Origin: Desulfuromonas sp. CSMB_57
GTDB lineage: Bacteria > Desulfobacterota > Desulfuromonadia > Desulfuromonadales > Syntrophotaleaceae
Direction of reading: 5' to 3'
Assembly (NCBI RefSeq): GCF_020194955.2
Contig: NZ_JAFCIY020000036.1
Location: 25,795-89,794 of the forward strand
Length of the DNA stretch: 64,000 nt
Positions 18,706 to 27,885 of the stretch are shown here, piece after piece; position 1 is the first letter of the stretch, and each line of letters starts with the position of its first letter. Under the pieces are notes generated by a model. It saw nothing but the letters and a program-made list of their open reading frames with translations, had not been told where the DNA came from and did no database searches. Made by a program: the position numbers and the translations under genes.

Positions 18706-21021
18706 ATGGCAGCCTATATCAAAGGTTTTGACGACAACAATCAGCGCATCTCCACCCAGCAACTGCTGCAGAAGATATATGCCGCCCTGGAAGCGGGAGA
18801 GACCGAATTCGAAGTGTTGGCCTCGGGCCATCACGACATCGGCGGCCCGCTCTGGACCTCGGACGGCACGCCCCTGAAGTTCACGGTCCAGAATCCGGGA
18901 CAGCGGGTCGGTGCCTTCGGCCTCGAGGGTACGGAAATCGTCATCAACGGTCCGGCGCCGGCCGATGTCGGCTGGCTCAACGCCGGCGCCACGGTGGTTC
19001 TCAAGGGCGACGGCGGCGACACCACCGCCCACTGCGCCGCCAGCGGCAAGATCTACGTCGCCGGCCGCGGCGGCACCCGCACCGGCTCGCTGATGAAGCA
19101 CGACCCGTCCTATGCGCCGCCGGAGTTGTGGATCCTGAAAAACACCGGTTCCTTCTCCTTCGAGTTCATGGGCGGCGGCATCGGCGTGGTATGCGGCGTC
19201 GACAGCGAGCAGTTTGAATCGGTGCTCGGCGACCGCGGCTGCGTCGGCATGGTCGGCGGCACCATCTACGTTCGCGGGCCGGTCAAGGGGCTGTCCAATG
19301 ACGTCTGGCTGCTCGATCTCGATGAAGGTGACCGGGAATTTCTCACCACCAACATGCCCGTCTTCCTGGGCAAGATCGACAAGTCGCAGTTGCTGGCGGA
19401 ACTGACGGATTTTTCCCAGTGGAAGAAGATCGTCGCCAAGACCTACCAGGAGCGTCAGACCGTCGAGCGCATCACTTTGCGCGAATTCCGCCTCGGCAAA
19501 TGGGTGGAAGGCGGCATCTTCGGCGATGTGGTCAGCGACGACTACGATCTGGTGGCGGGCTTCGTCAACACCGGCGACGGTCGGTTGAAAATCCCCCACT
19601 GGCAGAACAAATCCTACGCGGCCCCCTGCCAGGCGTCCTGCCCGACGGGCATCCCGACCCAGGACCGCATTCGCCTGCTGCGCGAAGGCAAGACCCAGGA
19701 GGCCCTGGAGCTGGTGTTGAACTTTTCGCCGTTTCCGGCCAGCGTCTGCGGCCAGGTCTGTCCGAATCTCTGCATGGATGCCTGCAGCCGCCGCCATCTC
19801 GACCATCCGGTAGCCATGAAGGAACTCGGCCGCCTGTCCCAGGACGCCGCGGCCCCGGCCCTGCAGCCTGCCACGGGGAAAACCGTGGCCGTCATCGGCG
19901 GCGGCCCCGCCGGCCTCTCGGCGGCCTGGCAGTTGGCCCTGCGCGGTCACAGCGTCACCCTCTACGAGGGCGATGAGGAAGTCGGCGGCAAGCTGCGTCA
20001 GGTCATCCCCACGGATCGTCTGCCGCGGGAAGTGCTCAACGCCGAAATCGAGCGCATCAAGCAGATCGGCGTCGACATCCGCACCGGGCACCAGATCGAT
20101 CGCGCTGCCTTTGACGCCATCCGCGGGGAAAACGACGCCGTGGTCATCGCCACCGGCGCCCACAACCCGGTGGTCATTCCCTTCCCCGGCCACGAACGGC
20201 TGGTCAAGGGCCTCGATTTTCTCAAGGAGATCAACGCCGGCCGGCAGCCCCAGGTCGGCCGCAAGGTAGTGGTCATCGGCGCCGGCAACGCCGGCATGGA
20301 CGTGGCCCTCGGCGCCTACGCCATGGGCGCCCAACAGGTGACGGCCATCGACGTGCAGCGTCCGGCCGCCTACAAGAAGGAGATCGATCATTTCGAAGGC
20401 CTCGGCGGTCGCATCGAATGGCCGGTCTTCACCGAGCGCATCTCCGAACAAGGACTGCACACCAAGGACGGCCGTCTCATCGAGGCGGACATGGTCATTA
20501 TCGCCATCGGCGAACGGCCCGACCTGTCCTACGTGCCGCGGGAGTGGCTCACCGAGCGCGGCATGATGAATGTCGACGACTGTTGGCAGTCGAAGCAGGC
20601 TCCCGGCGTTTTCGCCCTGGGCGATACCATCAAGCCCGGCTTGCTGACCCATGCCATCGGCAGCGGCCGCGAGGTGTCCGAGTACATCGACGACTTCCTG
20701 GGCGGCCGCGAACTGGTCGCCAAGAAACAGCCCGAGATGATCCCCCAGTGGAAACTCCACAAGGAGTCCTTCCAGGCCCGCAACCGCGGCCGCTTCAAGG
20801 TCACCGACGCCTGCGAAGAAGCCAACCGCTGCATCAGCTGCGGCACCTGCCGCGACTGCTCCCTGTGCCTGGAAACCTGCCCCGAAGGGGCCATCATCCG
20901 CCAGGAAAAACTTGACGGCTCCTACGAATACGTCGCCGACGAGCAGTACTGCATCGGCTGCGGCCTGTGCGCCGGCATCTGTCCCTGCGGCGTCTGGGCC
21001 ATGGAGAAAACCATTTTATAA
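18706..21021 (+). CDS. Glutamate synthase GXGXG domain fused to GltD-like NAD(P)H oxidoreductase with C-terminal 2[4Fe-4S]
   Basis: 771 residues. The first ~250 form the GXGXG beta-helix (VINGPAPADVGWLNAG, GDGGDTTAHCAASGKIYVAGRGGTRTG) that is normally the C-terminus of large-subunit GltB. A GltD-type oxidoreductase follows: Fe-S cysteines in CQASCPTGIPTQDRI and CGQVCPNLCMDAC, FAD motif VIGGGPAGLSAAW, NAD(P)H motif VIGAGNAGMDVALGA and GVFALGDT. Two ferredoxin clusters (CRDCSLCLETCPEG, CIGCGLCAGICPCG) close the chain. This fusion moves a GltB domain onto the small subunit and completes the three-gene enzyme. Confidence 0.92.
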   Translation: MAAYIKGFDDNNQRISTQQLLQKIYAALEAGETEFEVLASGHHDIGGPLWTSDGTPLKFTVQNPGQRVGAFGLEGTEIVINGPAPADVGWLNAGATVVLKGDGGDTTAHCAASGKIYVAGRGGTRTGSLMKHDPSYAPPELWILKNTGSFSFEFMGGGIGVVCGVDSEQFESVLGDRGCVGMVGGTIYVRGPVKGLSNDVWLLDLDEGDREFLTTNMPVFLGKIDKSQLLAELTDFSQWKKIVAKTYQERQTVERITLREFRLGKWVEGGIFGDVVSDDYDLVAGFVNTGDGRLKIPHWQNKSYAAPCQASCPTGIPTQDRIRLLREGKTQEALELVLNFSPFPASVCGQVCPNLCMDACSRRHLDHPVAMKELGRLSQDAAAPALQPATGKTVAVIGGGPAGLSAAWQLALRGHSVTLYEGDEEVGGKLRQVIPTDRLPREVLNAEIERIKQIGVDIRTGHQIDRAAFDAIRGENDAVVIATGAHNPVVIPFPGHERLVKGLDFLKEINAGRQPQVGRKVVVIGAGNAGMDVALGAYAMGAQQVTAIDVQRPAAYKKEIDHFEGLGGRIEWPVFTERISEQGLHTKDGRLIEADMVIIAIGERPDLSYVPREWLTERGMMNVDDCWQSKQAPGVFALGDTIKPGLLTHAIGSGREVSEYIDDFLGGRELVAKKQPEMIPQWKLHKESFQARNRGRFKVTDACEEANRCISCGTCRDCSLCLETCPEGAIIRQEKLDGSYEYVADEQYCIGCGLCAGICPCGVWAMEKTIL

Positions 21022-21076
21022 CCGCTTCCTCGCGTCCCACTGACGCACTGTCATATCCCACAAGCGCGCACCAGGA

Positions 21077-21106
21077 CAAAGGCGGAACCGAAAGGTTCCG
21101 CCTTTG
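21077..21106 (+). terminator. Intrinsic terminator of the glutamate synthase operon
   Basis: A perfect 13-bp stem with GAAA tetraloop (21077-21089 and 21094-21106) followed by TCTTTCC, 56 bases after the last stop codon. Confidence 0.8.
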
Positions 21107-21192
21107 TCTTTCCGCCAACCACCATACCAGCTGTAATTTGACGATTTATTCTGATGATTTGCCAGACAACCTGGATCCCGAGCACATGAAGA

Positions 21193-21223
21193 ACCAAAAA
21201 AAATCCCCTCCGCCAGGGAGGGG
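21193..21223 (-). terminator. Intrinsic terminator for the outer-membrane channel gene
   Basis: CCCCTCC (21205-21211) pairs with GGAGGGG (21217-21223); on the minus strand the stem is followed by a run of eight T. It faces the glutamate synthase terminator, closing two convergent units. Confidence 0.8.
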
Positions 21224-21266
21224 AAAATCTCGCAGATTGGTGGGGTTAGATCATGCAAGGATTTTT

Positions 21267-22139
21267 TCAGAAAAAATAGGCGAAGCGGGCTTGAATCGAC
21301 TTGGTCTCGATGCCGCTTTTGACAGAAAAGTCATCCCGGTATTGCAGCAACAACTGGTAATTGTCGCCGATACCGAAAGCGGAGGTAAACATCAGGGCAT
21401 GGTTGTCCTGATCGTCCCGCTGATCGATGCCGTCGATCTTGGTTTCACCACCGTTGCTGTAGAAATAGCTCAGGCCGAGCCACCAGCGCTTGGTGATGTC
21501 GTAGCTGACGTGCACTTCAGCGCCGTAGAGAGGATCCTGTTTTTTAGTCACCATTTCCGTCCCGGTCCAATAGTCGTCATTATCGCCAAAGACGGTGACA
21601 TGCCCGACCAGATCCAGGTAAAGCGGGCCGAAGCCCTTGACCAACCCCAGTTCGTTTTTCACGGCCCAGCGGTTTGCCCCCAGGTTGAGAGCACGCTTTT
21701 TACTGTATTCACCGATGGGCAGGGTAAAGTACGGCGTCCAGCCGAACCACAGCTGTTTTTCCGGGTTGTTGACGAACCAAGTGGTCATGAGCAGCACCGG
21801 ATCGGCGATGCCGGAACTTGAAAAGCTGTTACCACCGACGCCTGCACCATCCACGCTGGCTTCCCCGGCAATAATCAAAGCCTGGGGATCGACCACGAAA
21901 GGCCCCAGATTGGTGTAATATACCGGGCGGAAAATGACGATGTTCTGACTGAGATTGAAATCGCTTGAAACAACTTGGTCATCGACCTTCAGGCGGTGCC
22001 CGGTCGTGTGCTGCAGATAGGTGCAGAACAGGAAAGAGCCGGCCGGCAACGGGATGTAATCCCTGGGGTCCGTCGCCCCGACCAGATCGGGCAGAAAGAA
22101 GCTGCCCAGCAGAATGCCGATCAGTAAGGTTTTTTTCAT
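21267..22139 (-). CDS. Outer-membrane beta-barrel channel protein (phenol MetA-degradation / transporter-like family)
   Basis: 290 residues from MKKTLLIGILLGSFFLPDLVGA, a clear signal peptide with GGAGG upstream; the longer open frame upstream is not used. The rest is alternating beta strands rich in Tyr/Trp and ends in an aromatic-terminated strand (KSIQARFAYFF), the outer-membrane barrel signature. Phrases such as FGWTPYFTLPIGEYS and LGLSYFYSNGGETKIDG recall PF13557-type putative transporters. It lies directly downstream of the alcohol dehydrogenase, so it may move an alcohol or a related hydrophobic substrate; that is inference. Confidence 0.7.
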   Translation of the reverse strand: MKKTLLIGILLGSFFLPDLVGATDPRDYIPLPAGSFLFCTYLQHTTGHRLKVDDQVVSSDFNLSQNIVIFRPVYYTNLGPFVVDPQALIIAGEASVDGAGVGGNSFSSSGIADPVLLMTTWFVNNPEKQLWFGWTPYFTLPIGEYSKKRALNLGANRWAVKNELGLVKGFGPLYLDLVGHVTVFGDNDDYWTGTEMVTKKQDPLYGAEVHVSYDITKRWWLGLSYFYSNGGETKIDGIDQRDDQDNHALMFTSAFGIGDNYQLLLQYRDDFSVKSGIETKSIQARFAYFF

Positions 22140-22311
22140 ATACCTGCCTCCCCAATACCCCAGACGGGGCAATGATTGATGCATTGAAATCACCTGCGGC
22201 AGCCCTTCCGCCCGTTTACGGCTGCCGCCCCCGGGTCCCTCGGCGTCAAGCCAAGGCTCCGCCCCGGACTGGAAAGACGGGGCGCCCCTCGCTGGCGACG
22301 CCCCGCCGAAC

Positions 22312-23481
22312 TTACATGGCCTTTTTATACAAGCCGACAATATCCTCGAGCTTGACGCTGCGGGGGTTGAACAGGGTACAAACATCCTTAAGGGCATTTT
22401 CAGCCATAAAAGGTATGTCTTTTTCGGTGACCCCTATTTCCGCCAGACCGGCCGGAATACCAATGTCCCGGGAAAGGCGACGAATGGCTGCCACGGCTTT
22501 CTCGGCGGCCTCCATGACGCTCAAGCCCGAGATATCTTCGCCCAGCAACTCCGCCACCCTGGCATATTTCTCGGCATTGGCCATAAGGTTGAATTCGCAC
22601 ACAACCGGCAGGCAGATGGCGTTGCAGACACCGTGCGGCTTACCCAGCAGACTGCCGGGCTGATGGGCCATGGAATGGACGATGCCGAGGCCGGCGCTGT
22701 TAAAAGCCATACCGGCGAGATACTCGGCGTAAGCCATGGCATCGCGGGCTTCCATGTCGGAGCCATTGGCCACCGCCTTGCGCAACCATTTGCCAATCAG
22801 GGTTATCGCCTGGATGGCGCAGGCATCGGTGATGGGATTGGACAGCAGCGTGGTCACATAGGCTTCAACGGCATGGGTCAGGGCATCCATGCCGGTGGCG
22901 GCGGTCAACGCCGGCGGCAGGCCGAGCATCAGAGCGGGATCGTTGATGGCGACGTCGGCAGTCAGGCGGGCATCGGCAAAAATCATCTTAACGTGGGTAT
23001 CGGTATTGGTGACGACCGCGAATCGAGTCATTTCACTGGCGGTTCCGGCGGTCGTATTGATCGAAATATAGGGCGGCAGATCGGCCTGCAGGGTATCGAT
23101 GCCGGCCCAGTCGCGAATATCCCCGCCGCTGGTAGCCATGATACCCATGCCTTTGCCGCAGTCGTGGGAGCTGCCACCACCGAAGGTAATCAGCAGATCG
23201 CAGCCGTTCTCTTTCCACGCTTTCAAACAGTCACGTACATTGATATCGGTAGGGTTGGGTTCGGCACCGTCGAAGACCGCCACCTGCAGGCCGGCCTGTT
23301 CGAGATAGCCCTTCACCGTATCGACCATGCCGAGCTTCACCAGACCGACATCGGTAACGATCAGGGCCTTGGTGCCGCCAAGCACTTTCGCCTGCTTGCC
23401 AATTTCCTTTACAGCTCCATTACCGAGCAAGGAAGTGGTAGGCATGAAAAACCCATAAACCTGTTCTGCCATTACGCCCAT
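22312..23481 (-). CDS. Iron-containing alcohol dehydrogenase
   Basis: 389 residues from MGVMAEQVYGFFMPTTSLLGNGAVKEIG, with GGAGAGG upstream. Group III ADH motifs: GGGSSHDCGKGMG for NAD binding, and iron ligands in DPALMLGLPPALTAATGMDALTHAVEAYVT and AGLGIVHSMAHQPGSLLGKPHGVCNA. It oxidises a primary alcohol or reduces an aldehyde; the substrate cannot be read from sequence. The long leader carries a sigma-54 promoter, placing it with buk, satP and pta. Confidence 0.93.
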   Translation of the reverse strand: MGVMAEQVYGFFMPTTSLLGNGAVKEIGKQAKVLGGTKALIVTDVGLVKLGMVDTVKGYLEQAGLQVAVFDGAEPNPTDINVRDCLKAWKENGCDLLITFGGGSSHDCGKGMGIMATSGGDIRDWAGIDTLQADLPPYISINTTAGTASEMTRFAVVTNTDTHVKMIFADARLTADVAINDPALMLGLPPALTAATGMDALTHAVEAYVTTLLSNPITDACAIQAITLIGKWLRKAVANGSDMEARDAMAYAEYLAGMAFNSAGLGIVHSMAHQPGSLLGKPHGVCNAICLPVVCEFNLMANAEKYARVAELLGEDISGLSVMEAAEKAVAAIRRLSRDIGIPAGLAEIGVTEKDIPFMAENALKDVCTLFNPRSVKLEDIVGLYKKAM

Positions 23482-23605
23482 AATGCACCTCTCCTTCCCT
23501 CGTCGAGGGGTTGAATACATGCCGATGCTGACGACATGAAATGATAGAACCCGGTTTTCGGACACCTCGAAATCGCTGGCCGAATCCGGCACTGTCGGAG
23601 AACAG

Positions 23606-23621
23606 AGCAGGGACCGTACCA
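23606..23621 (-). promoter_or_regulatory. Sigma-54 promoter of the alcohol dehydrogenase gene
   Basis: Minus strand TGGTACG-GTCC-CTGCT; the -24 block and following bases are almost the same as the amt promoter. It lies 125 bases before the ATG. A second, weaker -24/-12-like element sits further upstream around 23694-23709 (GGGTGGAACATTGCA). The remainder of 23482-23941 shows no gene. Confidence 0.7.
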
Positions 23622-23941
23622 AAAACCGTAAACATAAAAAAGGTAGTTATTTCGAAATGTTAAGTATATGACCCGGGAGACGTTCGCCCCCGGAGGGTGC
23701 AATGTTCCACCCTGCCCAAAAGACAAAAACTGGGTTCTACTTATAATGGCCAGGCAAAAGGCAAGGTCAGAGAAGGTTGGCTTGGGATGAAAGAAAAATT
23801 GATGAAATGCAAGATGGGTTTATGCGGAGCAGAGTAGTTTCGAATTTTCAGCCTAGTGTCCCACGGAAAACGCAGAAAAGGATTTATTTGGGCCTGGCAG
23901 AGGACCGAATTCAAAATTTGGCTTACTTGGCAGCACCAGCC

Positions 23942-25363
23942 TTAGCCGTGCCCCGCTTGCCGCTTCAAGCGCTGGTTGAGGGCCTGACGCGAAATGCCCA
24001 GGAGGTTGGAGGCAATCCCCTGGTTGCCCTTGGCAAGATTCATCGCTGCGGATACCAGCAAGACATCGACTTCTTTGAGGGTGGGAAAACGCCCGAAAAA
24101 ATTTCGCAGTCGCTCTCCGTCGGGCAGGTCCGGATCAACGCCGGGTGTCTGCTTCACGTGCTCGCGGCAGATGATGTTTTTAATGCTGTCCATGGAAAGA
24201 ATACCGGATTGATGCCGGGCCACGGCATCAAAGATCATCGCTTGCAGTTCCCGCACATTCCCGGGAAAGGCATAAGTGCTGAGGAGGCGCAGCAGTTCCG
24301 GATTGGATACCGGCGGTTTCTTTTGAAATTCCCGGGCCGCCTGGCTCATAAAGTACTCGAGCAGAAAGGGGATATCCTCTTTTCGCTCCCGCAACGGCGG
24401 AATATGGACATGGTGAGCGCATAGCCGGTAGTAAAGGTCGCTGCGAAAGCGTTCCTTGGCCATCATCTGCTGCAAATTTTTGTTGGTCGCAACCACCACT
24501 CGGGCATCGCTTTTACGCGGCACATCCGAGCCAATGGGGTAATACTCCCCCTCCTGCAGCAAACGCAACAGCTTGACCTGGGAAGCTTCCTTCAAATCGC
24601 CGAATTCATCCAGAAACAGCGTACCGCCCGCAGCCTGTGAAATCAGCCCCGCCCGTGGGCGCTCGGCCCCGGTAAACGCGCCCCGCTCATGCCCGAACAG
24701 AGTATCCGAAAACAGGTTGTCATCCAAACCGGCGACATTGACACACACCAACTTACCAGGCAGAACGCTGAGTTTGTGGATGGCCGAGGCAAACATTTCC
24801 TTGCCAACACCGGTCTCCCCGGTAATGAGGATGGGCTGCCTGGAACGGGCCACAACCTCCATATAACGGAAAATGGCCATCATCTTCTTACTGCTGGTGA
24901 TGATCGGCGCAAAAACTTCAGGATGTTCCAGTTGGTCGGAAAGCAGGTGTTCCTTGAGCAGATGGACCTCATTGCGCAGACTGCACAATTCAAGGGTGCG
25001 CTGCACACTGGTGATGAAGCGGGTTCTATCCACGGGTTTTACCAGGTAATCATGGGCCCCGGCCTTCATGCATTGCACCGCTAGATCCAGTTCATCGCTG
25101 GCGGTCATGACCAATACCGGAATATGGGGATATTTTCGAGCAATCTCCATCAGCAGTTCCAGTCCGGAAACATGCGGCATAAAGAGATCTAGAACAATCA
25201 CCCCAAAATTACGCTTGGCCAGCAGCGGCATAACCAGGCGGCTGTCATCGCACGTTTCAACTTCGCGGATTCCGGCACTGCGCAAGGTGGTGCGGGAACC
25301 GAGCAGGATATTGGGTTCATCGTCGACCAGCAAAACGGACAGATTATCGCACGCAGGCAACAT
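23942..25363 (-). CDS. Sigma-54-dependent response regulator (NtrC family)
   Basis: 473 residues from MLPACDNLSVLLVDDEP; the upstream open extension is not domain-like. The receiver domain has acidic D14/D15, phosphoacceptor D59 in VIVLDLFMP and a KPVD lysine. The AAA+ domain has Walker A GETGVGKE, the sigma-54 contact loop GAFTGA and Walker B GGTLFLDEFGDL. A Fis-type helix-turn-helix ends the protein (NQGIASNLLGISRQALNQRL). It should activate -24/-12 promoters. It lies 137 bases after pta and before adh, and the likely partner kinase is at 29442-32207. Confidence 0.93.
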   Translation of the reverse strand: MLPACDNLSVLLVDDEPNILLGSRTTLRSAGIREVETCDDSRLVMPLLAKRNFGVIVLDLFMPHVSGLELLMEIARKYPHIPVLVMTASDELDLAVQCMKAGAHDYLVKPVDRTRFITSVQRTLELCSLRNEVHLLKEHLLSDQLEHPEVFAPIITSSKKMMAIFRYMEVVARSRQPILITGETGVGKEMFASAIHKLSVLPGKLVCVNVAGLDDNLFSDTLFGHERGAFTGAERPRAGLISQAAGGTLFLDEFGDLKEASQVKLLRLLQEGEYYPIGSDVPRKSDARVVVATNKNLQQMMAKERFRSDLYYRLCAHHVHIPPLRERKEDIPFLLEYFMSQAAREFQKKPPVSNPELLRLLSTYAFPGNVRELQAMIFDAVARHQSGILSMDSIKNIICREHVKQTPGVDPDLPDGERLRNFFGRFPTLKEVDVLLVSAAMNLAKGNQGIASNLLGISRQALNQRLKRQAGHG

Positions 25364-25500
25364 GCTTTCCTCGCCTTCCAGAAAAAGAAGAGGGCTATTT
25401 AAGACATCATGTTTTCCGGCCATCGCCGGCATCAAAAGCAATATACCTGTGATGGTCGAATTTGGCCAGCATACCACGCCGGCTTCGGACCTTCGCAGAT

Positions 25501-26502
25501 TCAGCCTTGCGCCTGAACGGCGGTCATGGCCACCGTGCTGACAATATCCTCCACCGTACAACCGCGCGACATATCGTTGAACGGTTTGGCCAGACCCTGC
25601 ACCATCAGGCCGGCCACTTTGGCCCCGGCAATCCGCTCAGTCAGTTTATAGCCGATATTGCCCGCATTGAGGTCAGGAAATATCAAGGTGTTGGCACGGC
25701 CGGCAACCAGCGAATCCGGTGCTTTCTGGGCCGCCACACCGGGCACCAGGGCCGCATCCAACTGCATTTCGCCATCGATGAGCAGATCCGGCGCCATCGC
25801 TCGGGCCATATCCGCGGCCTGTCGGATCCGGTCCACTTCTTCATGGCCGGCGCTGCCCATGGTGGAGAAGGACAGCATGGCAGCGCGCGCTTCCACCCCG
25901 AGCAGGCTGCGGCAGCTGCGCGCCGTGGTGACGGCGATTTCAGCCAGGGCCTGCGCATCGGGGCGGGGATTGACCACGCAATCGGCGAACAGCAGGGTGC
26001 CGTTTTCGCCCAATTCCGGATTCGGGGTCACCATCAGCATCACGGAAGAGACGGTACGGATGCCGGGGACGGTACCCACCACCTGCAAAGCCGCGCGCAA
26101 CACGTCGCCGGTACTGTTGAAGGCTCCCGCCACAGCACCGTCGGCCTGTCCTGTGCGTACCATCATGGCCGCAAAATACAGCTGGTCAAGGGCCAGCAGC
26201 TGTTTGCGGGCGTCGTCCGCGGCAAGCCCCTTGTGGCGACGCAGGGCCACCAGCTCATCGACATACTCCTGCAACCGGGGACTGGCGGCGGGAGACAGGA
26301 GGGTTGTCCGGCTCAGATCCGCGCCCATCGCCGCGGCCCTGCTCCTCAGGGATTCGGGGTCACCGAGCAGAACGATACGGGCCAGTCCCTCGGCGGCAAG
26401 CTGCGCGGCAGCCAGCAGCATGCGATCATCATAACTTTCCGGCAACACGATGGTTCTCATCTGTCGACGGGCTTTTTCCTTGATATCGGCAATCAGGTCC
26501 AT
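25501..26502 (-). CDS. pta: Phosphate acyltransferase (phosphotransacetylase)
   Basis: 333 residues, the length of single-domain Pta, from MDLIADIKEKARRQMRTIVLPES. Conserved blocks are GQADGAVAGAFNSTGDVLRAALQ, SSVMLM, FADCVVNPRPDAQALAEIA, MLSFSTMGSAGHEEVDRI, DGEMQLDAALVP and GRANTLIFPDLNAGNIGYKL. It interconverts acetyl-CoA and acetyl phosphate. It lacks the N-terminal DRTGG extension of long Pta enzymes. Its partner kinase here is of butyrate-kinase type rather than AckA, so a propionyl or butyryl substrate is possible. A sigma-54 promoter lies 82 bases upstream. Confidence 0.9.
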   Translation of the reverse strand: MDLIADIKEKARRQMRTIVLPESYDDRMLLAAAQLAAEGLARIVLLGDPESLRSRAAAMGADLSRTTLLSPAASPRLQEYVDELVALRRHKGLAADDARKQLLALDQLYFAAMMVRTGQADGAVAGAFNSTGDVLRAALQVVGTVPGIRTVSSVMLMVTPNPELGENGTLLFADCVVNPRPDAQALAEIAVTTARSCRSLLGVEARAAMLSFSTMGSAGHEEVDRIRQAADMARAMAPDLLIDGEMQLDAALVPGVAAQKAPDSLVAGRANTLIFPDLNAGNIGYKLTERIAGAKVAGLMVQGLAKPFNDMSRGCTVEDIVSTVAMTAVQAQG

Positions 26503-26583
26503 GTTGTTTTCCTCACTGGAATCAAAAATCAATCCATTTACGACAGCCATCCGCCGGACCATTTACTGATACGGCCTTCAATC

Positions 26584-26599
26584 AGCAGCGACCATGCCA
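26584..26599 (-). promoter_or_regulatory. Sigma-54 promoter of pta
   Basis: Minus strand TGGCATG-GTCG-CTGCT, 82 bases before the pta ATG, with a -12 block identical to that of the adh promoter. It lies just after the hairpin that ends the preceding transcript. Confidence 0.65.
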
Positions 26600-26741
26600 T
26601 TTCATCAAACTTAAAAAACTCATTTTATTTCATATATTTATCGAATTTTTAATAGGTTTTCCGGATACAAGGAGGTGCAACAAATCCGTCACTGGCAGGA
26701 CATCTGAACTGCTCGCGTCCTGATGTGGGACTGGAATGAAA

Positions 26742-26773
26742 AGCCCCGGTTCCTGCCCGAAGAACCGGGGGCT
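26742..26773 (-). terminator. Hairpin terminator after buk-satP-HTH
   Basis: AGCCCCGGTTC pairs with GAACCGGGGGCT (one bulged G); on the minus strand TTTTCATT follows. It would end the buk-satP-HTH transcript about 120 bases after the HTH gene and before the pta promoter. Confidence 0.6.
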
Positions 26774-26890
26774 CGCAGTCAGCGACCGCGTCAGACATAA
26801 AAGATCGGCAAACTCGGTTGTCTGAGACGGCCGGGAAACGGCATCTATTCCTTGGCCATATTCTCAATTTTTCAAGCCATGAAAAGCATA

Positions 26891-27109
26891 TCAGTTCATG
26901 CCTTGTGCTCCTGCGCCACAGCTATAGCGATCTTCAAAATCCCAATCAAATACTTTGGGAGAGTTTTGCAGAAAAAATTTCATCCAGCACCGATATTGCT
27001 CTTCCCGAATCCTGTATTCCTGACATATTTCCGGCACTGGTCGTCCGGATAAGCCTTCCAGCACAATAATGGCTTTGGTCGTCGAATCAAAAAACCTGTA
27101 AAAATCCAT
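26891..27109 (-). CDS. Small transposase OrfA-like helix-turn-helix protein
   Basis: 72 residues. The core KAIIVLEGLSGRPVPEICQEYRIREEQYRCWMKFFLQ resembles the HTH at the start of IS3-family OrfA proteins, with the usual order of helix, turn, recognition helix and W-x-x-F-L. No OrfB, inverted repeats or target duplication is visible around it. It starts 50 bases after the satP stop in the same direction, so it may be co-transcribed. It could be a domesticated DNA-binding protein or an IS remnant. The ribosome site is weak. Confidence 0.55.
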   Translation of the reverse strand: MDFYRFFDSTTKAIIVLEGLSGRPVPEICQEYRIREEQYRCWMKFFLQNSPKVFDWDFEDRYSCGAGAQGMN

Positions 27110-27159
27110 TTTTCTCTACACCTTTGTTCATACCTGTTTGATTTCATGCGGTCATGAAG

Positions 27160-27795
27160 TTATCGAATCACTGGGCCAAGGGGCAGAACATTGCGACGGT
27201 AAAGCTCGTTGAGTACCTGGGCCAGTCCGGTATAGGCCGCACAAAGGCCGCACAAGATCCCCACGAACCCAATGGCCCCTTTGATGCTGTGGCTGTCCAA
27301 CGCCTCGCCGAGGGCCAGCCCGAAAAAAAGCAGGATGGCGAGAAAAAAGGTGATCTGCAGCGCCCGATTAAGTCGGAAGGTTCCCACAAACATGGCTGAG
27401 GTGAACGAACCCCAGATCACCAGGTAGGCAACCATGGAAGGGATTCCGGGGGCCTGACCGATACCGAGTTTCGGCAACGCCATCAGACCGATGAAGCTGA
27501 GCCAGAAAAGGCCATAGGATGTGAACACGGTGGTGGCGAAGGTGTTGTTTTTTCGCCACTCCATAATGCCTGCAAGGATCTGGGCGCAGCCGCCGTAGAA
27601 GATGCCCATGGCCAGAATCATGCTGTCGGTGGGAAACAATCCGACGATGTGCAGATTGACCAGCATGGTAGTCAGGCCGAAGCCGAACAGGCCCAGGGGT
27701 GCCGGATTGGCCGTCGCGTCGGGGATGGCACAGAGAACCTCCATCGGCCCGGTGGACGGTTCCTTGCTCAGATGCATGGCTGGTACGGTTTTCAT
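27160..27795 (-). CDS. satP: Acetate/succinate:proton symporter SatP (GPR1/FUN34/YaaH family)
   Basis: 211 residues from MKTVPAMHLSKEP, preceded by AGGAGGTTAT. Six membrane helices are apparent. The family signature NPAPLGLFGFGL is at the start of helix 1, and FYGGCAQILAGIMEWRKNNTFATTVFTSYGLFW covers the narrow region. It carries acetate and related acids across the inner membrane. Lying between an acyl kinase and phosphotransacetylase, it supplies or exports the acid that these enzymes interconvert with acyl-CoA. Confidence 0.92.
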   Translation of the reverse strand: MKTVPAMHLSKEPSTGPMEVLCAIPDATANPAPLGLFGFGLTTMLVNLHIVGLFPTDSMILAMGIFYGGCAQILAGIMEWRKNNTFATTVFTSYGLFWLSFIGLMALPKLGIGQAPGIPSMVAYLVIWGSFTSAMFVGTFRLNRALQITFFLAILLFFGLALGEALDSHSIKGAIGFVGILCGLCAAYTGLAQVLNELYRRNVLPLGPVIR

Positions 27796-27851
27796 ACGGA
27801 TAACCTCCTGATATTGGTTTTGAATGATGAGCTTTCTGCCGCGGCTCGCTA

Positions 27852-27867
27852 TGCAACACAGTTCCCG
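27852..27867 (-). promoter_or_regulatory. Weak sigma-54-like element upstream of satP
   Basis: Minus strand CGGGAAC-TGTG-TTGCA keeps the GG and TTGCA elements at correct spacing but has a poor -24 block. It lies 57 bases before satP, within the buk-satP gap, and could be an internal promoter. Confidence 0.35.
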
Positions 27868-27885
27868 GGGACACCCCCGCAACCA

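Noticed and set aside
26649..26867. 72-codon minus-strand ORF
   Set aside because: It runs through the terminator hairpin at 26742-26773 and has no ribosome site or domain.
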